Shown: positions 11,343-19,777, numbered from the stretch's first letter. The stretch: 51,845 bases of DNA from Mycobacterium sp. Root265 (GCF_001428895.1 NZ_LMJA01000006.1:94806-146650); one strand, 5' to 3'. Numbers and translations: made by a program. Notes: generated from the sequence alone by a model not told the origin.

Positions 11343-12055
11343 CCGGCCTTCGCGGTGACCGCGGCCGGGGCCTTGGCCTCTTCGGCCTGCAGTTTGAGAT
11401 CGGCGGCGTACAGATCCACGTACTCCTGACCGCCGAGGCGCATCAGCTCGTACATGACCTCGTCGATGACGGCGCGCTCGATGAACCGGTTGCCAGCCAG
11501 CCCCTCGAACCGGCTGAAATCCATCGGCTTGCCGAACCGGACCTCGACGCGGCCGAAGTGCCACATCTTGCTGCCCGGCGGGTTGACGACGTCGGTTCCG
11601 ATCATCGCGACGGGAATGACCGGGATGCCGCTCTCCAGGGCGACGCGGGCCAGGCCGGTCTTGCCCTTGTACAGCCGCCCATCCGGTGAGCGGGTGCCCT
11701 CGGGGTACATCCCGAGCAGCTTGCCCTCACCGAGGATTCGCTGTGCCGTCGTCAGCGCAGCGTGCGCGGAGTCGGCATCGGTGCGGTCGATCGGCACCTG
11801 GCCGGTCGAGGAGTAGAAGAACTTGGTCAGCTTGCCCTTGAGGCCGGTGCCGGTGAAGTACTCGGCCTTAGCCAGGAAGGTGATGCGACGCTTCAGTACC
11901 AGGGGCAGGTAGAAGCTGTCCGCGACGGCCAGGTGATTACTGGCCAGGATCACCGCGCCGGAGTCCGGAACATACTCCAGGCCTTGCACTTTCGGCCGGC
12001 CCAACAGGGACAGCAACGGGCCCATCAAGATGTACTTGTAGAACCAGAAAAACAT
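11339..12055 (-). CDS. 1-acylglycerol-3-phosphate O-acyltransferase family protein (PlsC-like, Rv2182c)
   Basis: 238 aa. NHLAVADS holds the HX4D catalytic motif (H41, D46), and [11 protein letters not shown] (near 117-125) is the substrate-binding EGTR motif of glycerol-phosphate acyltransferases. A hydrophobic N-terminus ([18 protein letters not shown]) anchors it to the inner membrane face. It probably transfers an acyl chain to a lysophospholipid or related acceptor; the acceptor is not determined. The ATG has GGAGG 5 nt upstream; a longer frame back to 12106 is rejected for that reason. It lies downstream of the CxxC protein and ArsA-like ATPase genes. Confidence 0.88.
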   Translation of the reverse strand: MFFWFYKYILMGPLLSLLGRPKVQGLEYVPDSGAVILASNHLAVADSFYLPLVLKRRITFLAKAEYFTGTGLKGKLTKFFYSSTGQVPIDRTDADSAHAALTTAQRILGEGKLLGMYPEGTRSPDGRLYKGKTGLARVALESGIPVIPVAMIGTDVVNPPGSKMWHFGRVEVRFGKPMDFSRFEGLAGNRFIERAVIDEVMYELMRLGGQEYVDLYAADLKLQAEEAKAPAAVTAKAG

Positions 12056-12105
12056 GGACCCTCCTGCAACGGCGCCTGACTCCGAGACCGGGCCGGACGG
12101 GGTCA

Positions 12106-12111
12106 ACTGTA
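12106..12111 (-). promoter_or_regulatory. Possible -10 hexamer TACAGT, PlsC-like gene
   Basis: TACAGT fits TANNNT and would give a leader of about 44 nt carrying the GGAGG site. It lies in the 91-bp gap between this gene and the CxxC protein gene, otherwise featureless. Confidence 0.3.
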
Positions 12112-12146
12112 CCCAGCGTCGGTGAGTGCGACCACACGGTGAGCCG

Positions 12147-12500
12147 TCAGTCGTCCAACGTCACAGGGATCTGCTCGTAGCGGCTGAATCCGTTGGGCCC
12201 TCGATCGCCGTCGGCGGGCGGCGGTGGAGGTGGAGGCGGCTCCTGGTCGCCGACCATCGCGCGGACCACCGTCAGCAGCGCCACGCTGTGCTCGGCGATC
12301 ACCGACAGCAGCGGATGTTGTTCGCCGTTCACCAGCGCGGCCAGCGCGCAGACCGGGCACCACACCTGCTGGCACGGACCGGGTCCGGCGCCTTCGGCAC
12401 TGGCGCGGGCGGCCACCAGCCGCACCGCAGGATCGAGTTTGTCCAGGATGGCCTGGGCGAGTTGGCGCAGTTCCGGCGGGATGTCCGAGTGCTCGCTCAC
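12147..12500 (-). CDS. Small CxxC protein with poly-proline tail (Rv2183c-like)
   Basis: 117 aa, function unknown. A helical N-terminus (PPELRQLAQAILDKLDPAVRLV) precedes CQQVWCPVC, three cysteines spaced CX4CX2C (about residues 43-50), which could bind a metal or form a disulfide. A helical stretch follows, then eight consecutive prolines and a polar tail. The start chosen is the GTG whose GTGA overlaps the stop of the ATPase upstream, 10 nt after GGAGG, which implies translational coupling. A GTG at 12509 is only 1 nt from the same GGAGG. Coupling suggests it works with the ATPase. Confidence 0.75.
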   Translation of the reverse strand: MSEHSDIPPELRQLAQAILDKLDPAVRLVAARASAEGAGPGPCQQVWCPVCALAALVNGEQHPLLSVIAEHSVALLTVVRAMVGDQEPPPPPPPPADGDRGPNGFSRYEQIPVTLDD

Positions 12501-13771
12501 TTCGGCCACACCTCCGGATTCGGCTTGAAACGTACCGTCAACTCCCCGCCCCGGAACTGTGCGCCGATCACGACGCAGCGCCGCAGTACCGAGGCCAACC
12601 GCACCCGTCGCCGCATCCCGCCGGAGCCGATGATGAGGTCGTCGTCGACCCGGCCGAGTGTCAGCGCACCGGGGTCGACCTGCGGCAACTCTAACCGCAT
12701 CCGGTACACCGCATCGAGGCCGGTTCCGGATTCGCGGTCCACCACGGGGCGTAGCGGTCCGGGTGGCGGCGAGCCGTCGCGCAGCCGGGCGGCATCCAGG
12801 AGTTCACCGAGCGCCTTGGGCCCGATCGGCTCCCCCGCCAGGTGCGGCACCAGCACCAGCTTCACGTCGCCGATGGCCGTGTCCAGCTCATCGAGCACCA
12901 CCTGTTGCTCGGCGATGCGCTCGGAGTACCAGTCGAATGCGGGGTGCGCCGGAAGGTTGCGGTACTCGAACGAATCATCTTGTACCAGAATCTGGTTGAC
13001 CAGCAGCTCGGCCACCCGTACACCCATCAGCGCCAGCGACCCGAGGGTGCGGGCGGCCTCGGCGGCGACCACCCGTTCGGCGGTGAGCACCAGGTGCGCG
13101 CTCACCCGCGAGGCGTCGGCGAGCAGGGCCGTCAGGCTCTCCGTGCCGTCGGCGACACGTTCCAGCAGGGTGACCGCGGCGGCCGAGGCAAGGTCGGCGG
13201 CCGGCTGGGCCAGCCGGCGGTGCCGGGGCCAGGCCCGCTCCAGATAGAGGCCGAAGGTGGCGGGCAGGGTGAGCATCCGCAGGGCGTCGGCGGTCGAGGC
13301 ACAGTCCACCACCACGTGGTCCCACCGCCCGGAGTCGGCGAGCTCACCGACCTCGTGCAGCCCGAGCACCTCCTGGATACCGGGCAGCGCCGAAAGCTCT
13401 TCAGGGGCAACGGTTCCCAGATCGGACTGGGGGAACTTCTCCACCAGAATGCCGGCGATCTCACGCCAGCGGGTCTCCAGTAATGCCAGGGTGTCCAGCG
13501 CCAGCGCGTCGAGGAAGCCGCCTCCGCCGTCACCGGTCCCGATGTCCAGGTCGGCAAGCACCCGGGTGGGCTCACGCCGACCGGTCGGGACGATGCTGAC
13601 GCCGAGCACATCGCCGGTGGAATGCGCCTGGTCGGTGGACACGATGAGCACCCGCAGACCGCTGCGCGCGTCACGCACAGCGGTGGCGGTTGCCAACGTG
13701 GACTTGCCTACCCCACCCTTGCCGACGAACAGGCTGACCCGGGCGGGCGCGGGTGAAAGCTCGGCACTCAG
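12497..13771 (-). CDS. ArsA/GET3-like ATPase with a non-canonical (CTG) start (Rv2184c-like)
   Basis: 424 aa if started at CTG 13771. It has the deviant Walker A GKGGVGKST (residues 17-25) with both signature lysines, a switch I-like STDQAHSTGDVLG, and VVVDCASTADALRMLTLP in place of the ArsA DTAPTGHTLRLL segment. Such ATPases dimerise around ATP and drive transfer of a client. No ATG, GTG or TTG exists in this frame between the preceding in-frame stop and the P-loop; the first TTG falls directly after GKST, giving a dead enzyme. The CTG, one base after the upstream TGA, has GAGGTG (13779-13784) 7 nt before it. A sequence error cannot be excluded. Confidence 0.8.
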   Translation of the reverse strand: MSAELSPAPARVSLFVGKGGVGKSTLATATAVRDARSGLRVLIVSTDQAHSTGDVLGVSIVPTGRREPTRVLADLDIGTGDGGGGFLDALALDTLALLETRWREIAGILVEKFPQSDLGTVAPEELSALPGIQEVLGLHEVGELADSGRWDHVVVDCASTADALRMLTLPATFGLYLERAWPRHRRLAQPAADLASAAAVTLLERVADGTESLTALLADASRVSAHLVLTAERVVAAEAARTLGSLALMGVRVAELLVNQILVQDDSFEYRNLPAHPAFDWYSERIAEQQVVLDELDTAIGDVKLVLVPHLAGEPIGPKALGELLDAARLRDGSPPPGPLRPVVDRESGTGLDAVYRMRLELPQVDPGALTLGRVDDDLIIGSGGMRRRVRLASVLRRCVVIGAQFRGGELTVRFKPNPEVWPK

Positions 13772-13772
13772 C

Positions 13773-14210
13773 TCACTGCACCTCGACTCGCTTCTTGAGA
13801 TCCTTCAGCGCGGTGTCGGTCAGCCGGCGTTCGGCCTTGCGCTTGAGCAGCCCGATCATCGGGATGACCAGGTCGACGGACAGCTCGTAGGTCACCTCGG
13901 TGCCGGAACCCTTGGGAGACAACCGGTACGCGCCTTGCAGCGCCTTCAACAGGGAGCTCGACACCAGGGTCCAGGTGACGGAATTACGGTCGGCGGGCCA
14001 GTCGTAGGACAGCACCATGGTGTCCTTGAGCACCGCGGCGTCCAGCACCAGCCGGGCCGTCTTCGGGTTGCCCGCGGCGTCGGTGTCGAGCACCTCGGTT
14101 TCCTTGTATTCGGCCACCCATTCCGGGTAGGAACCGATATCGGCGATCGCGTCCATCACCGTCGAGGGATCAGCCTCGATGTAAATCGTCTGCGCCGTCT
14201 TTTCCGCCAC
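13773..14210 (-). CDS. START-like (SRPBCC) domain protein (Rv2185c/TB16.3-like)
   Basis: 145 aa, a single polyketide cyclase/START-type helix-grip fold: N-terminal strand QTIYIEADPSTVMDAIADIGSYPEW, later WTLVSSSLLKALQGAYRLSP and a long C-terminal helix ending KDLKKRVEVQ. Proteins of this fold bind a hydrophobic ligand in a cavity; the ligand here is unknown. GTG start with TAGATT 7 nt upstream. The ArsA-like ATPase begins one base after its stop, so the two are translated together and probably cooperate. Confidence 0.85.
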   Translation of the reverse strand: MAEKTAQTIYIEADPSTVMDAIADIGSYPEWVAEYKETEVLDTDAAGNPKTARLVLDAAVLKDTMVLSYDWPADRNSVTWTLVSSSLLKALQGAYRLSPKGSGTEVTYELSVDLVIPMIGLLKRKAERRLTDTALKDLKKRVEVQ

Positions 14211-14217
14211 GCCCAGA

Positions 14218-14223
14218 AATCTA
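14218..14223 (-). promoter_or_regulatory. -10 hexamer TAGATT, leaderless Rv2185c-like gene
   Basis: TAGATT ends 7 nt before the GTG at 14210 and would drive the START-like, ArsA-like and CxxC genes as one leaderless transcript. Confidence 0.5.
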
Positions 14224-14243
14224 CCCTCACGCCAAGAGGCCCT

Positions 14244-14259
14244 GCGCTCCGTCGAGCGC
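14244..14259 (-). terminator. Short GC hairpin after the Rv2186c-like gene
   Basis: GCGCTC-CGTC-GAGCGC forms a 6-bp stem with a tetraloop 8 bp past the stop of the gene at 14268-14645. There is no T-run on the minus strand, so it is at best a weak or factor-assisted terminator. Confidence 0.35.
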
Positions 14260-14267
14260 CGGCCGCA

Positions 14268-14645
14268 TCAGACCAGGCGGGAGACCCCTACCGGGCGCTG
14301 CGCCTCCAGCCGCGTCTTGATCTCGAAGGCCATCTTCTTGCCCGCCACCCGGCGGTGGTGGTTCAGCTTTGCCAGATCGAGCCGCGCGGGGTCACCGGCC
14401 GGCTCGGCATGCAGGAAGTAGTGCAGGATGACGCCGTCCATCATGGGCTGCAGCCAGACCTCCATGGTGCCGGTCAACCCGCCGGCCACGGTCCAGCGGT
14501 GACCTGCCGGACCGCGGTCCTCCACGACCGTGAGCCGCAGATCCGGCCACCAGCGCCGCCAGCCGGCCGGGTCCGCGACCGCCCGCCCGACGTCGGCCGG
14601 GTCGGCGCACACAAAGGTCTCATCGGCGATCTGCACGCTGTTCAT
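14268..14645 (-). CDS. Second START-like (SRPBCC) protein (Rv2186c-like)
   Basis: 125 aa. The start (VQIADETFVCADPADVGRAVADPAGWRRWWPDLRL) has the strand-helix opening of SRPBCC proteins with the tryptophan-rich segment often seen there, and LHYFLHAEP is a central strand. It lacks a clear long C-terminal helix of the standard type and ends in a basic stretch (HHRRVAGKK). Probably a ligand-binding protein; ligand unknown. The ATG follows GAGGG by about 3 nt. It lies 57 bp upstream of the other START-like gene, which has its own promoter, and is divergent from fadD15. Confidence 0.78.
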   Translation of the reverse strand: MNSVQIADETFVCADPADVGRAVADPAGWRRWWPDLRLTVVEDRGPAGHRWTVAGGLTGTMEVWLQPMMDGVILHYFLHAEPAGDPARLDLAKLNHHRRVAGKKMAFEIKTRLEAQRPVGVSRLV

Positions 14646-14703
14646 CGCCCTCTAGCTTCACATACCGGACGGCAGCACTGTGACCTAGCCGACGTGCTGC
14701 CAT

Positions 14704-14709
14704 TAGGCT
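14704..14709 (+). promoter_or_regulatory. Possible -10 hexamer TAGGCT, fadD15
   Basis: TAGGCT would give a leader of about 36 nt containing GAGGGG (14739-14744), 8 nt before the GTG. Confidence 0.35.
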
Positions 14710-14752
14710 TACTCGCCAGTAACCCGTAACCAGGACCCGAGGGGCCAAGATC

Positions 14753-16552
14753 GTGCGTGAGTTCACCGTTCCGGCGTCGTTTGAGATCGCCGAGTATGAC
14801 ACCGTCGTCAGCTCGGTCTATGCACATGAACGCGAGGATCCCGACCATGTGATCTTCCAGCGTCTGGTCGACGGCGCCTGGACCGATGTCACCTGCGCCC
14901 AGGCGGCCGCCCAGATCCGTTCGGCGGCTTTGGGTTTGATCGCCCATGGCGTCCAGGCCGGTGACCGGGTCGCCATCCTGTCGGCCACCCGCTACGAATG
15001 GCCGATCATCGACTTCGCGATCCTGTCCATCGGTGCGGTCACCGTGCCGATCTATGAGACGTCGGCGCCCGAACAGATCCGGCACGTGCTCAACGATTCG
15101 GGTGCGGTGCTGGTGATCGCCGAGACCGATGCCCATGCCGACCGGGTGGAGCAGCTGACCGACCAGCTGCCCGAGGTGCGCGCGGTGTTGCGCATCGAGA
15201 GCAGCACCACCGAGGCCGCCCTCGACGTGCTGGCCAAGGCCGGGGAGTCCGAAGACGCGGCCGCGGTCGATGCCCGCGTGGCGGCGATCAAGGCAGACGA
15301 TCCCGCGACGCTGATCTACACCTCGGGCACCACCGGCCTGCCCAAGGGCTGCCAGCTCACCCACTCCAACCTGCTCTACGAGATCCGCGGCGCCAAGGCG
15401 GCCTTCCCGACGCTGCTACAGAAGGGTGAGCGGTTGCTGGTGTTCCTGCCGCTGGCACACGTGCTGGCCCGGGCGATCACCATCGGCGCGTTCGCCAACA
15501 AGGTGGCGCTGGGATTCACCAGCGACATCAAGAACCTGGTGCCCGCGCTCGGGGTGTTCAAGCCGACGCTGGTGGTCTCGGTGCCCCGGGTGTTCGAGAA
15601 GGTCTACAACACCGCCGAGCAGAACGCACGCAACGACGGCAAGGGCCGCATCTTCGAGATCGCCGCCAACACCGCCATCGAGTTCAGCCAGGCTCAGGAC
15701 GGCAACGGGCCGGGGCTGGTCCTGAAGGTCAAGCACGCGCTGTTCGACAAGCTGGTCTACGGCAAGCTGCGGGCCGCGCTCGGCGGCAACTGCCGCGCCG
15801 CGATCTCCGGTGGCGCGCCACTGGGTGCCCGGCTCGGGCACTTCTACCGCGGTGTCGGGCTGACCATCTACGAGGGCTACGGACTGACCGAGAGCAGCGC
15901 CGCGGTCACCGCCAACCAGGTGGGCGCGGTCAAGGTCGGCTCGGTCGGGAAGTTGTTGCCTGGCAACAGCATGCGACTGGCCGACGATGACGAGCTGCTG
16001 CTGCGCGGCGGCGTGGTGTTCGGCGGCTACTGGCGCAACGAAGAGGCCAGCGCGGCGGCGTTCACCGACGGCTGGTTCCACACCGGCGACCTCGGCGCGA
16101 TCGACGCGGACGGCTTCCTGACGATCATCGGCCGCAAGAAGGAGATCATCGTCACCGCCGGCGGCAAGAACGTCGCCCCGGCAGTGCTGGAAGACCGGCT
16201 GCGCGCGCACCCACTGATCAGCCAGGCGATGGCGGTCGGCGACGCACAGCCGTTCATCGCGGCGCTGATCACCATCGATCCGGAGGCCTTCGTCGGCTGG
16301 AAGCAGCGCAACGGTAAGGCCGAGTCGGCGTCGGTGGCGGATCTGGCCGAGGACCCGGACCTGAAGGGCGAGGTCGAACTGGCGGTCAAGGACGCCAACC
16401 AGGCGGTGTCCAAGGCCGAGGCCATCCGCACGTTCCGGATCCTGCCGGTCGACTTCACCGAGGACACCGGCGAACTCACCCCGACGCTGAAGGTCAAGCG
16501 CAAGGTGGTCGCGGAGAAGTTCGCCGATCAGATCGCGGCGATCTACGCCTGA
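14753..16552 (+). CDS. fadD15: Long-chain fatty acid-CoA ligase FadD15
   Basis: 599 aa member of the ANL adenylating superfamily. The phosphate-binding loop [12 protein letters not shown] is at about 188-199, followed by [12 protein letters not shown] and [36 protein letters not shown], which contain the adenine- and ribose-binding residues and the hinge; the C-terminal lysine lies in [10 protein letters not shown]. It activates a fatty acid through an acyl-AMP to acyl-CoA. The length equals that of the M. tuberculosis FadD15. It is divergent from the START-like/ArsA block and convergent with pimB (4-bp gap). It could supply acyl-CoA to the PlsC-like enzyme nearby; that is inference. Confidence 0.94.
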   Translation: MREFTVPASFEIAEYDTVVSSVYAHEREDPDHVIFQRLVDGAWTDVTCAQAAAQIRSAALGLIAHGVQAGDRVAILSATRYEWPIIDFAILSIGAVTVPIYETSAPEQIRHVLNDSGAVLVIAETDAHADRVEQLTDQLPEVRAVLRIESSTTEAALDVLAKAGESEDAAAVDARVAAIKADDPATLIYTSGTTGLPKGCQLTHSNLLYEIRGAKAAFPTLLQKGERLLVFLPLAHVLARAITIGAFANKVALGFTSDIKNLVPALGVFKPTLVVSVPRVFEKVYNTAEQNARNDGKGRIFEIAANTAIEFSQAQDGNGPGLVLKVKHALFDKLVYGKLRAALGGNCRAAISGGAPLGARLGHFYRGVGLTIYEGYGLTESSAAVTANQVGAVKVGSVGKLLPGNSMRLADDDELLLRGGVVFGGYWRNEEASAAAFTDGWFHTGDLGAIDADGFLTIIGRKKEIIVTAGGKNVAPAVLEDRLRAHPLISQAMAVGDAQPFIAALITIDPEAFVGWKQRNGKAESASVADLAEDPDLKGEVELAVKDANQAVSKAEAIRTFRILPVDFTEDTGELTPTLKVKRKVVAEKFADQIAAIYA

Positions 16553-16556
16553 CCGC

Positions 16557-17690
16557 CTAACCCCCGAGCAGCCGCTGCAGTCGCGCACCCTGGGTGCGCC
16601 ACTGCCAGCTCTGCACGACCCAGTCCCGCCCCGCCGCCCCCATCCGGGCGGCGGTGGCCGGGTCGGCGAGCAGATCGCTGACGGCGGTGGCGATGGCATC
16701 CACGTCGGTGCCGTCGACCACCCAGCCGGTCTCACCGTCGCGCACCGTCTCCGGGGCGCCGCCGGAGCGGCCCGCCACCACCGGCACGCCGCACGCCGAG
16801 GCCTCCAGGAACACGATGCCCAGGCCCTCGACGTCCAGACCCGCGCCGCGGGTGCGGCACGGCATTGCGAAAACGTCGGCCATCGCGTGATGGGCCGGTA
16901 GTTCCTCACCGGGGACGCCGCCGGTGAACAGCACGTCGTCGGCGACGCCCGTGCGCTGCGCGAGTTTCTCCAGATCCTCCCGGTACGGCCCGCCGCCGAC
17001 GATCACCAACGCGGCGTCGGGCACCCGCGCACGGATCTGGCCGAACGCGCGGATCAACATGTCCTGCCCCTTGCGCGGTACCAGCCGGGACAGGCACACC
17101 ACCACCGGCCGGTCCCCCAGCTCGTAGCGGGCCCGCAGCCGCGCACGCGACACCGAATCGGGGGCGAAGCGGTCGATGTCGACCCCGGGTGAGAGCCGCT
17201 CCAGGCAGGCCCGCGGGCCGAAGGCCGCGGCGAACCGGCCCCGGGTGTAACCGCTGACGTAGGTGACGACGTCGGCATCGTCGCCGATGCGGCGCAGCGC
17301 ATTTCGCGCCAGCGGCAGCATCGACCAGCCGACCTCATGGCCGTGCGTGCTGGCCACCACCCGGGACGCCCCGGCGCTGCGGGCCAACGGCGACAGCAGG
17401 GCCAGCGGCGCCGCCGCGCCGAACCACACCGTCTCGACATCGTGCTCGGCGATCAGGGCACGCATCCGGTTGGCGACCGTCGGCTCGGGCAGCATCAGGG
17501 TGGTGGGGTGTCGCACCACCCGGTAACCGGCACGTTCGTCATATTCCGGGGCACCCTTCCACGTGGGCGCGTACACGGTCAGCTCGTGGCCACCCGCCGC
17601 GGTCAGTTCGCCGACGAAGGCCTCCAGGTAGGACTGGATGCCGCCGCGGCGCGGGGGAAAGTCGTTGGTCACCAACAGGACCCGGGTCAT
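16557..17690 (-). CDS. pimB: GDP-mannose-dependent mannosyltransferase PimB' (GT4)
   Basis: 377 aa GT-B enzyme of family GT4. The N-terminal VTNDFPPRRGGIQSYL is the glycine-rich GT4 opening, VCLSRLVPRKGQDMLI starts the second Rossmann domain, and GLGIVFLEASACGVPVVAGRSGGAPE holds the C-terminal nucleotide-sugar motif. It adds the second mannose to phosphatidyl-myo-inositol monomannoside on the cytoplasmic side, an early step of PIM/LM/LAM synthesis. The ATG has GGAG 6 nt upstream; the long open frame before it overlaps the metalloprotease-like gene and is rejected. It is 11 bp downstream of that gene. Confidence 0.92.
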   Translation of the reverse strand: MTRVLLVTNDFPPRRGGIQSYLEAFVGELTAAGGHELTVYAPTWKGAPEYDERAGYRVVRHPTTLMLPEPTVANRMRALIAEHDVETVWFGAAAPLALLSPLARSAGASRVVASTHGHEVGWSMLPLARNALRRIGDDADVVTYVSGYTRGRFAAAFGPRACLERLSPGVDIDRFAPDSVSRARLRARYELGDRPVVVCLSRLVPRKGQDMLIRAFGQIRARVPDAALVIVGGGPYREDLEKLAQRTGVADDVLFTGGVPGEELPAHHAMADVFAMPCRTRGAGLDVEGLGIVFLEASACGVPVVAGRSGGAPETVRDGETGWVVDGTDVDAIATAVSDLLADPATAARMGAAGRDWVVQSWQWRTQGARLQRLLGG

Positions 17691-17701
17691 CGTTCTCCTA
17701 G

Positions 17702-18601
17702 CTACCGGCTGACAACGCGATCGGTCATCCACTGGCGCCACTGCGCCAGCACCGCATCGAGGTCCTCGTGCAGTGTCTCGCGGACGGCTGTGGGCGGGTC
17801 GGGATGCCCGGGTCCGCAGGCGCGCACGTACAGCGCTCGCAGCGTCTCCTGCTTGTACCGTTCGGCCACGAAGCGGCTGAACCACCAGGCCCGGTCGTAG
17901 GCCAGCGAGCGGCCCGCGCCTTCGGTCTGCAGATCGGCGTCCGTGGGCAATTGGGCAAGTTCCTCGGCCTGCTCGCGGGCGGGCCAGCCGTCCGCCGGCC
18001 GGCTCACGTAATCGGCGACGCCCTCGGTGACCCACAGCGGCGCGTCGGCGACGGTGTGCGGGCGGGCCGCGTAGTGGAACAGTTCGTGGCGCACCACGAT
18101 CCGCAGGGCATCGTCACTCATCCCCGATGCGCCCGGCGCGAACACCATGCCGTCGGCGGTGGTGGCTGCCGCGATATCGGGACTGCCGTGGGCGAGTACG
18201 CGGAACTGTTCATCGGATTCGGTCACCACGACCACGATCTCGCGGGGCCAGTCCGGTCCCCAGAACCCGGTGACGGCGGCCGCTGCGCCGGGCAGTTCGG
18301 CCGCGATCCGGTCGATCATCGGCGCGCTGCGCTCACCGCCGAGGCCGCGCAGCTGTGCGGTGCGCCCGTCGGGCAGCGAGATGCCGGTCGTGGTGGCGGT
18401 GCTCGATGGCGAACTCTGTGGCGACGGCGCGGACGGCGACTCGTACTGGCAACCCGACAGCAGGACCGCGGCGATGAGCGCGACGGAGCCGAGGGCTCTC
18501 AGCCCGTCAGTACCGACGGACGCTTCAGTACCGACGGACGTTGTAGATCGGCGCGTTGTTGACCGGGGCGACCACCACGGGCTTACCGAAGGTCGAGGCA
18601 T
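17702..18601 (-). CDS. Putative lipoprotein with gluzincin-type peptidase motif (Rv2189c-like)
   Basis: 299 aa as drawn. A hydrophobic segment ends in lipobox LLSGC, so the mature protein is probably a membrane-anchored lipoprotein. RHELFHYAARPH is an HEXXH zinc motif and WVTEGVADYV downstream supplies the third glutamate ligand, as in peptidase MA-type gluzincins. The start is unsure: the only ATG is at 18601, inside ripC, giving a 33-residue basic extension before the signal peptide. No ATG, GTG or TTG lies closer; a CTG at 18502 would give 266 aa with a normal signal peptide. The ripC-peptidase-pimB run looks like one transcript. Confidence 0.72.
   Translation of the reverse strand: MPRPSVSPWWSPRSTTRRSTTSVGTEASVGTDGLRALGSVALIAAVLLSGCQYESPSAPSPQSSPSSTATTTGISLPDGRTAQLRGLGGERSAPMIDRIAAELPGAAAAVTGFWGPDWPREIVVVVTESDEQFRVLAHGSPDIAAATTADGMVFAPGASGMSDDALRIVVRHELFHYAARPHTVADAPLWVTEGVADYVSRPADGWPAREQAEELAQLPTDADLQTEGAGRSLAYDRAWWFSRFVAERYKQETLRALYVRACGPGHPDPPTAVRETLHEDLDAVLAQWRQWMTDRVVSR
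18507..18540. repeat. 16-bp direct repeat across the ripC stop codon
   Basis: TCAGTACCGACGGACG occurs at 18507-18522 and again at 18525-18540. The period is 18 bp. On the minus strand the first copy encodes the ripC end (VRRY-stop) and the second lies between ripC and the proposed internal start of the lipoprotein gene. Confidence 0.85.
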
Positions 18602-19664
18602 GCACCATCATGCCATCGCCGATGTAGATACCGACGTGCGAAGCATCCGAGTAATAGGAGACGACGTCACCGGGCTGCATCTGGTCGGTGGAGACCGCCT
18701 GGCCACCGGCGGCCTGCGCATAGCTGGAGTGCGGCAGGGAGATTCCGGCCTGCTGGAAGGCCCACTTCACCAGGCCGGAGCAGTCGAACGCGCCGGGGCC
18801 TTCGGCGCCCCACGAGTAGGGCGAACCGATCCGGGTCAGTGCGGCCTGCATGGCCACCGCGGCCGTGCCGGAGCCGGCGCCGGGCGCCGCCTCGGGCGGG
18901 GCGACATCACCGGGCGGGATGCCCTCGGGCGGGGCGGCCAGCACACCGGGATCGTTGTTCGGCAACGCCTCGGGGGCCGGCGCCGGGACCGCGGCGGGCA
19001 CCGGTGGGATGGCGGCCAGCGCCTCGCGCTGGGCCGGGGTCAGCACCTCGTACTGCGACTTGACGACGGCGATCTCGACCTGCAGCTTGCTTTGCTTGGA
19101 TTGCAGGTCCGCGCGTACCGCGGCGGCCTGCTCGGCGGCGGTCTTGGCGTTGGCGGCGGACTGGGCCGAGGCCGATTCGGCCTGCGCGGCCCGCACGCTG
19201 GTGTTCCGGAAGTTCTGCATCTGCGCCGACATCTCGGTGGCCATCACGCGCTGCACGGCGAGCTGATCGATGAGCACCTGCGGGGAGCTCGCGGTGAGCA
19301 TGGAATCCAGACCATCGGTGCGGCCGCCCATGTACTGCGCGGCGGCGATCTTGTCCACGGAGGTCTGGAACTTTGCCAGATCAGCCTTGGCGGCCTCGAC
19401 CGCCGCGGTGTCGGCCGCGTGCTTCTGTTCGGCGGCGCGCTGCGCGACCAGCTTGGTATCGAGATCGAGCTGGGCGGCGTGCATGTTCTCGGTGGCGATC
19501 TCAGCCTGATGCGACAGCTCATTGAGCTTTGCCAGTGCATCGTCGGCCGGGTCGGCCTGCACGCCCGAGGCGAGGATCCCGCCGAACACAGTCAGGGCCG
19601 CTAACGCTCCGACTAGGGGTCGCTGGACGACACTCTTACGCCGGTGTGTGCGATCAGGCCTCAA
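18525..19664 (-). CDS. ripC: NlpC/P60 peptidoglycan hydrolase RipC
   Basis: 379 aa. A Sec signal peptide (basic residues 1-15, hydrophobic 16-34, cleavage probably after GVQA at 37) leads to an Ala/Gln-rich coiled coil (about 40-205), a proline-rich linker (about 218-262) and a C-terminal NlpC/P60 domain. The catalytic set is C295 (FDCSGLVKWAF), H343 (ASHVGIYIG) and a third polar residue near H355. It cleaves D-Glu-mDAP bonds in peptide stems; the coiled coil is typical of members controlled by FtsEX-like partners. The TTG start has AAGGA 9 nt upstream; no better start exists. Its stop sits in an 18-bp tandem repeat. Confidence 0.9.
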   Translation of the reverse strand: MRPDRTHRRKSVVQRPLVGALAALTVFGGILASGVQADPADDALAKLNELSHQAEIATENMHAAQLDLDTKLVAQRAAEQKHAADTAAVEAAKADLAKFQTSVDKIAAAQYMGGRTDGLDSMLTASSPQVLIDQLAVQRVMATEMSAQMQNFRNTSVRAAQAESASAQSAANAKTAAEQAAAVRADLQSKQSKLQVEIAVVKSQYEVLTPAQREALAAIPPVPAAVPAPAPEALPNNDPGVLAAPPEGIPPGDVAPPEAAPGAGSGTAAVAMQAALTRIGSPYSWGAEGPGAFDCSGLVKWAFQQAGISLPHSSYAQAAGGQAVSTDQMQPGDVVSYYSDASHVGIYIGDGMMVHASTFGKPVVVAPVNNAPIYNVRRY

Positions 19665-19722
19665 GATATTGCGTCCTTACAACTGCTCTTCAGCCGCGAT
19701 TAACTGCTATCAGGTCTCGAAT

Positions 19723-19752
19723 AGGTTACGAAACGGCATCGGGCTTGTCCAA
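19723..19752 (-). promoter_or_regulatory. Promoter of ripC (TTGGAC-N18-TAACCT)
   Basis: On the minus strand, TTGGAC (19747-19752) and TAACCT (19723-19728) are separated by 18 bp. The start would be near 19716, giving a leader of about 52 nt with a ribosome-binding site. One of the few promoters here with a recognisable -35. Confidence 0.45.
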
Positions 19753-19777
19753 CGGGAGACGTGAACTTAACAGGCAC

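Noticed and set aside
13694-13696. TTG as start of the ArsA-like ATPase
   Set aside because: It lies directly after GKGGVGKST, so the protein would lack its ATP-binding loop, and it has no Shine-Dalgarno.
18147-19604. A 485-codon plus-strand frame opposite ripC and the lipoprotein gene
   Set aside because: Glycine/arginine-rich antisense translation without domain; the real genes have signal peptides and catalytic motifs.
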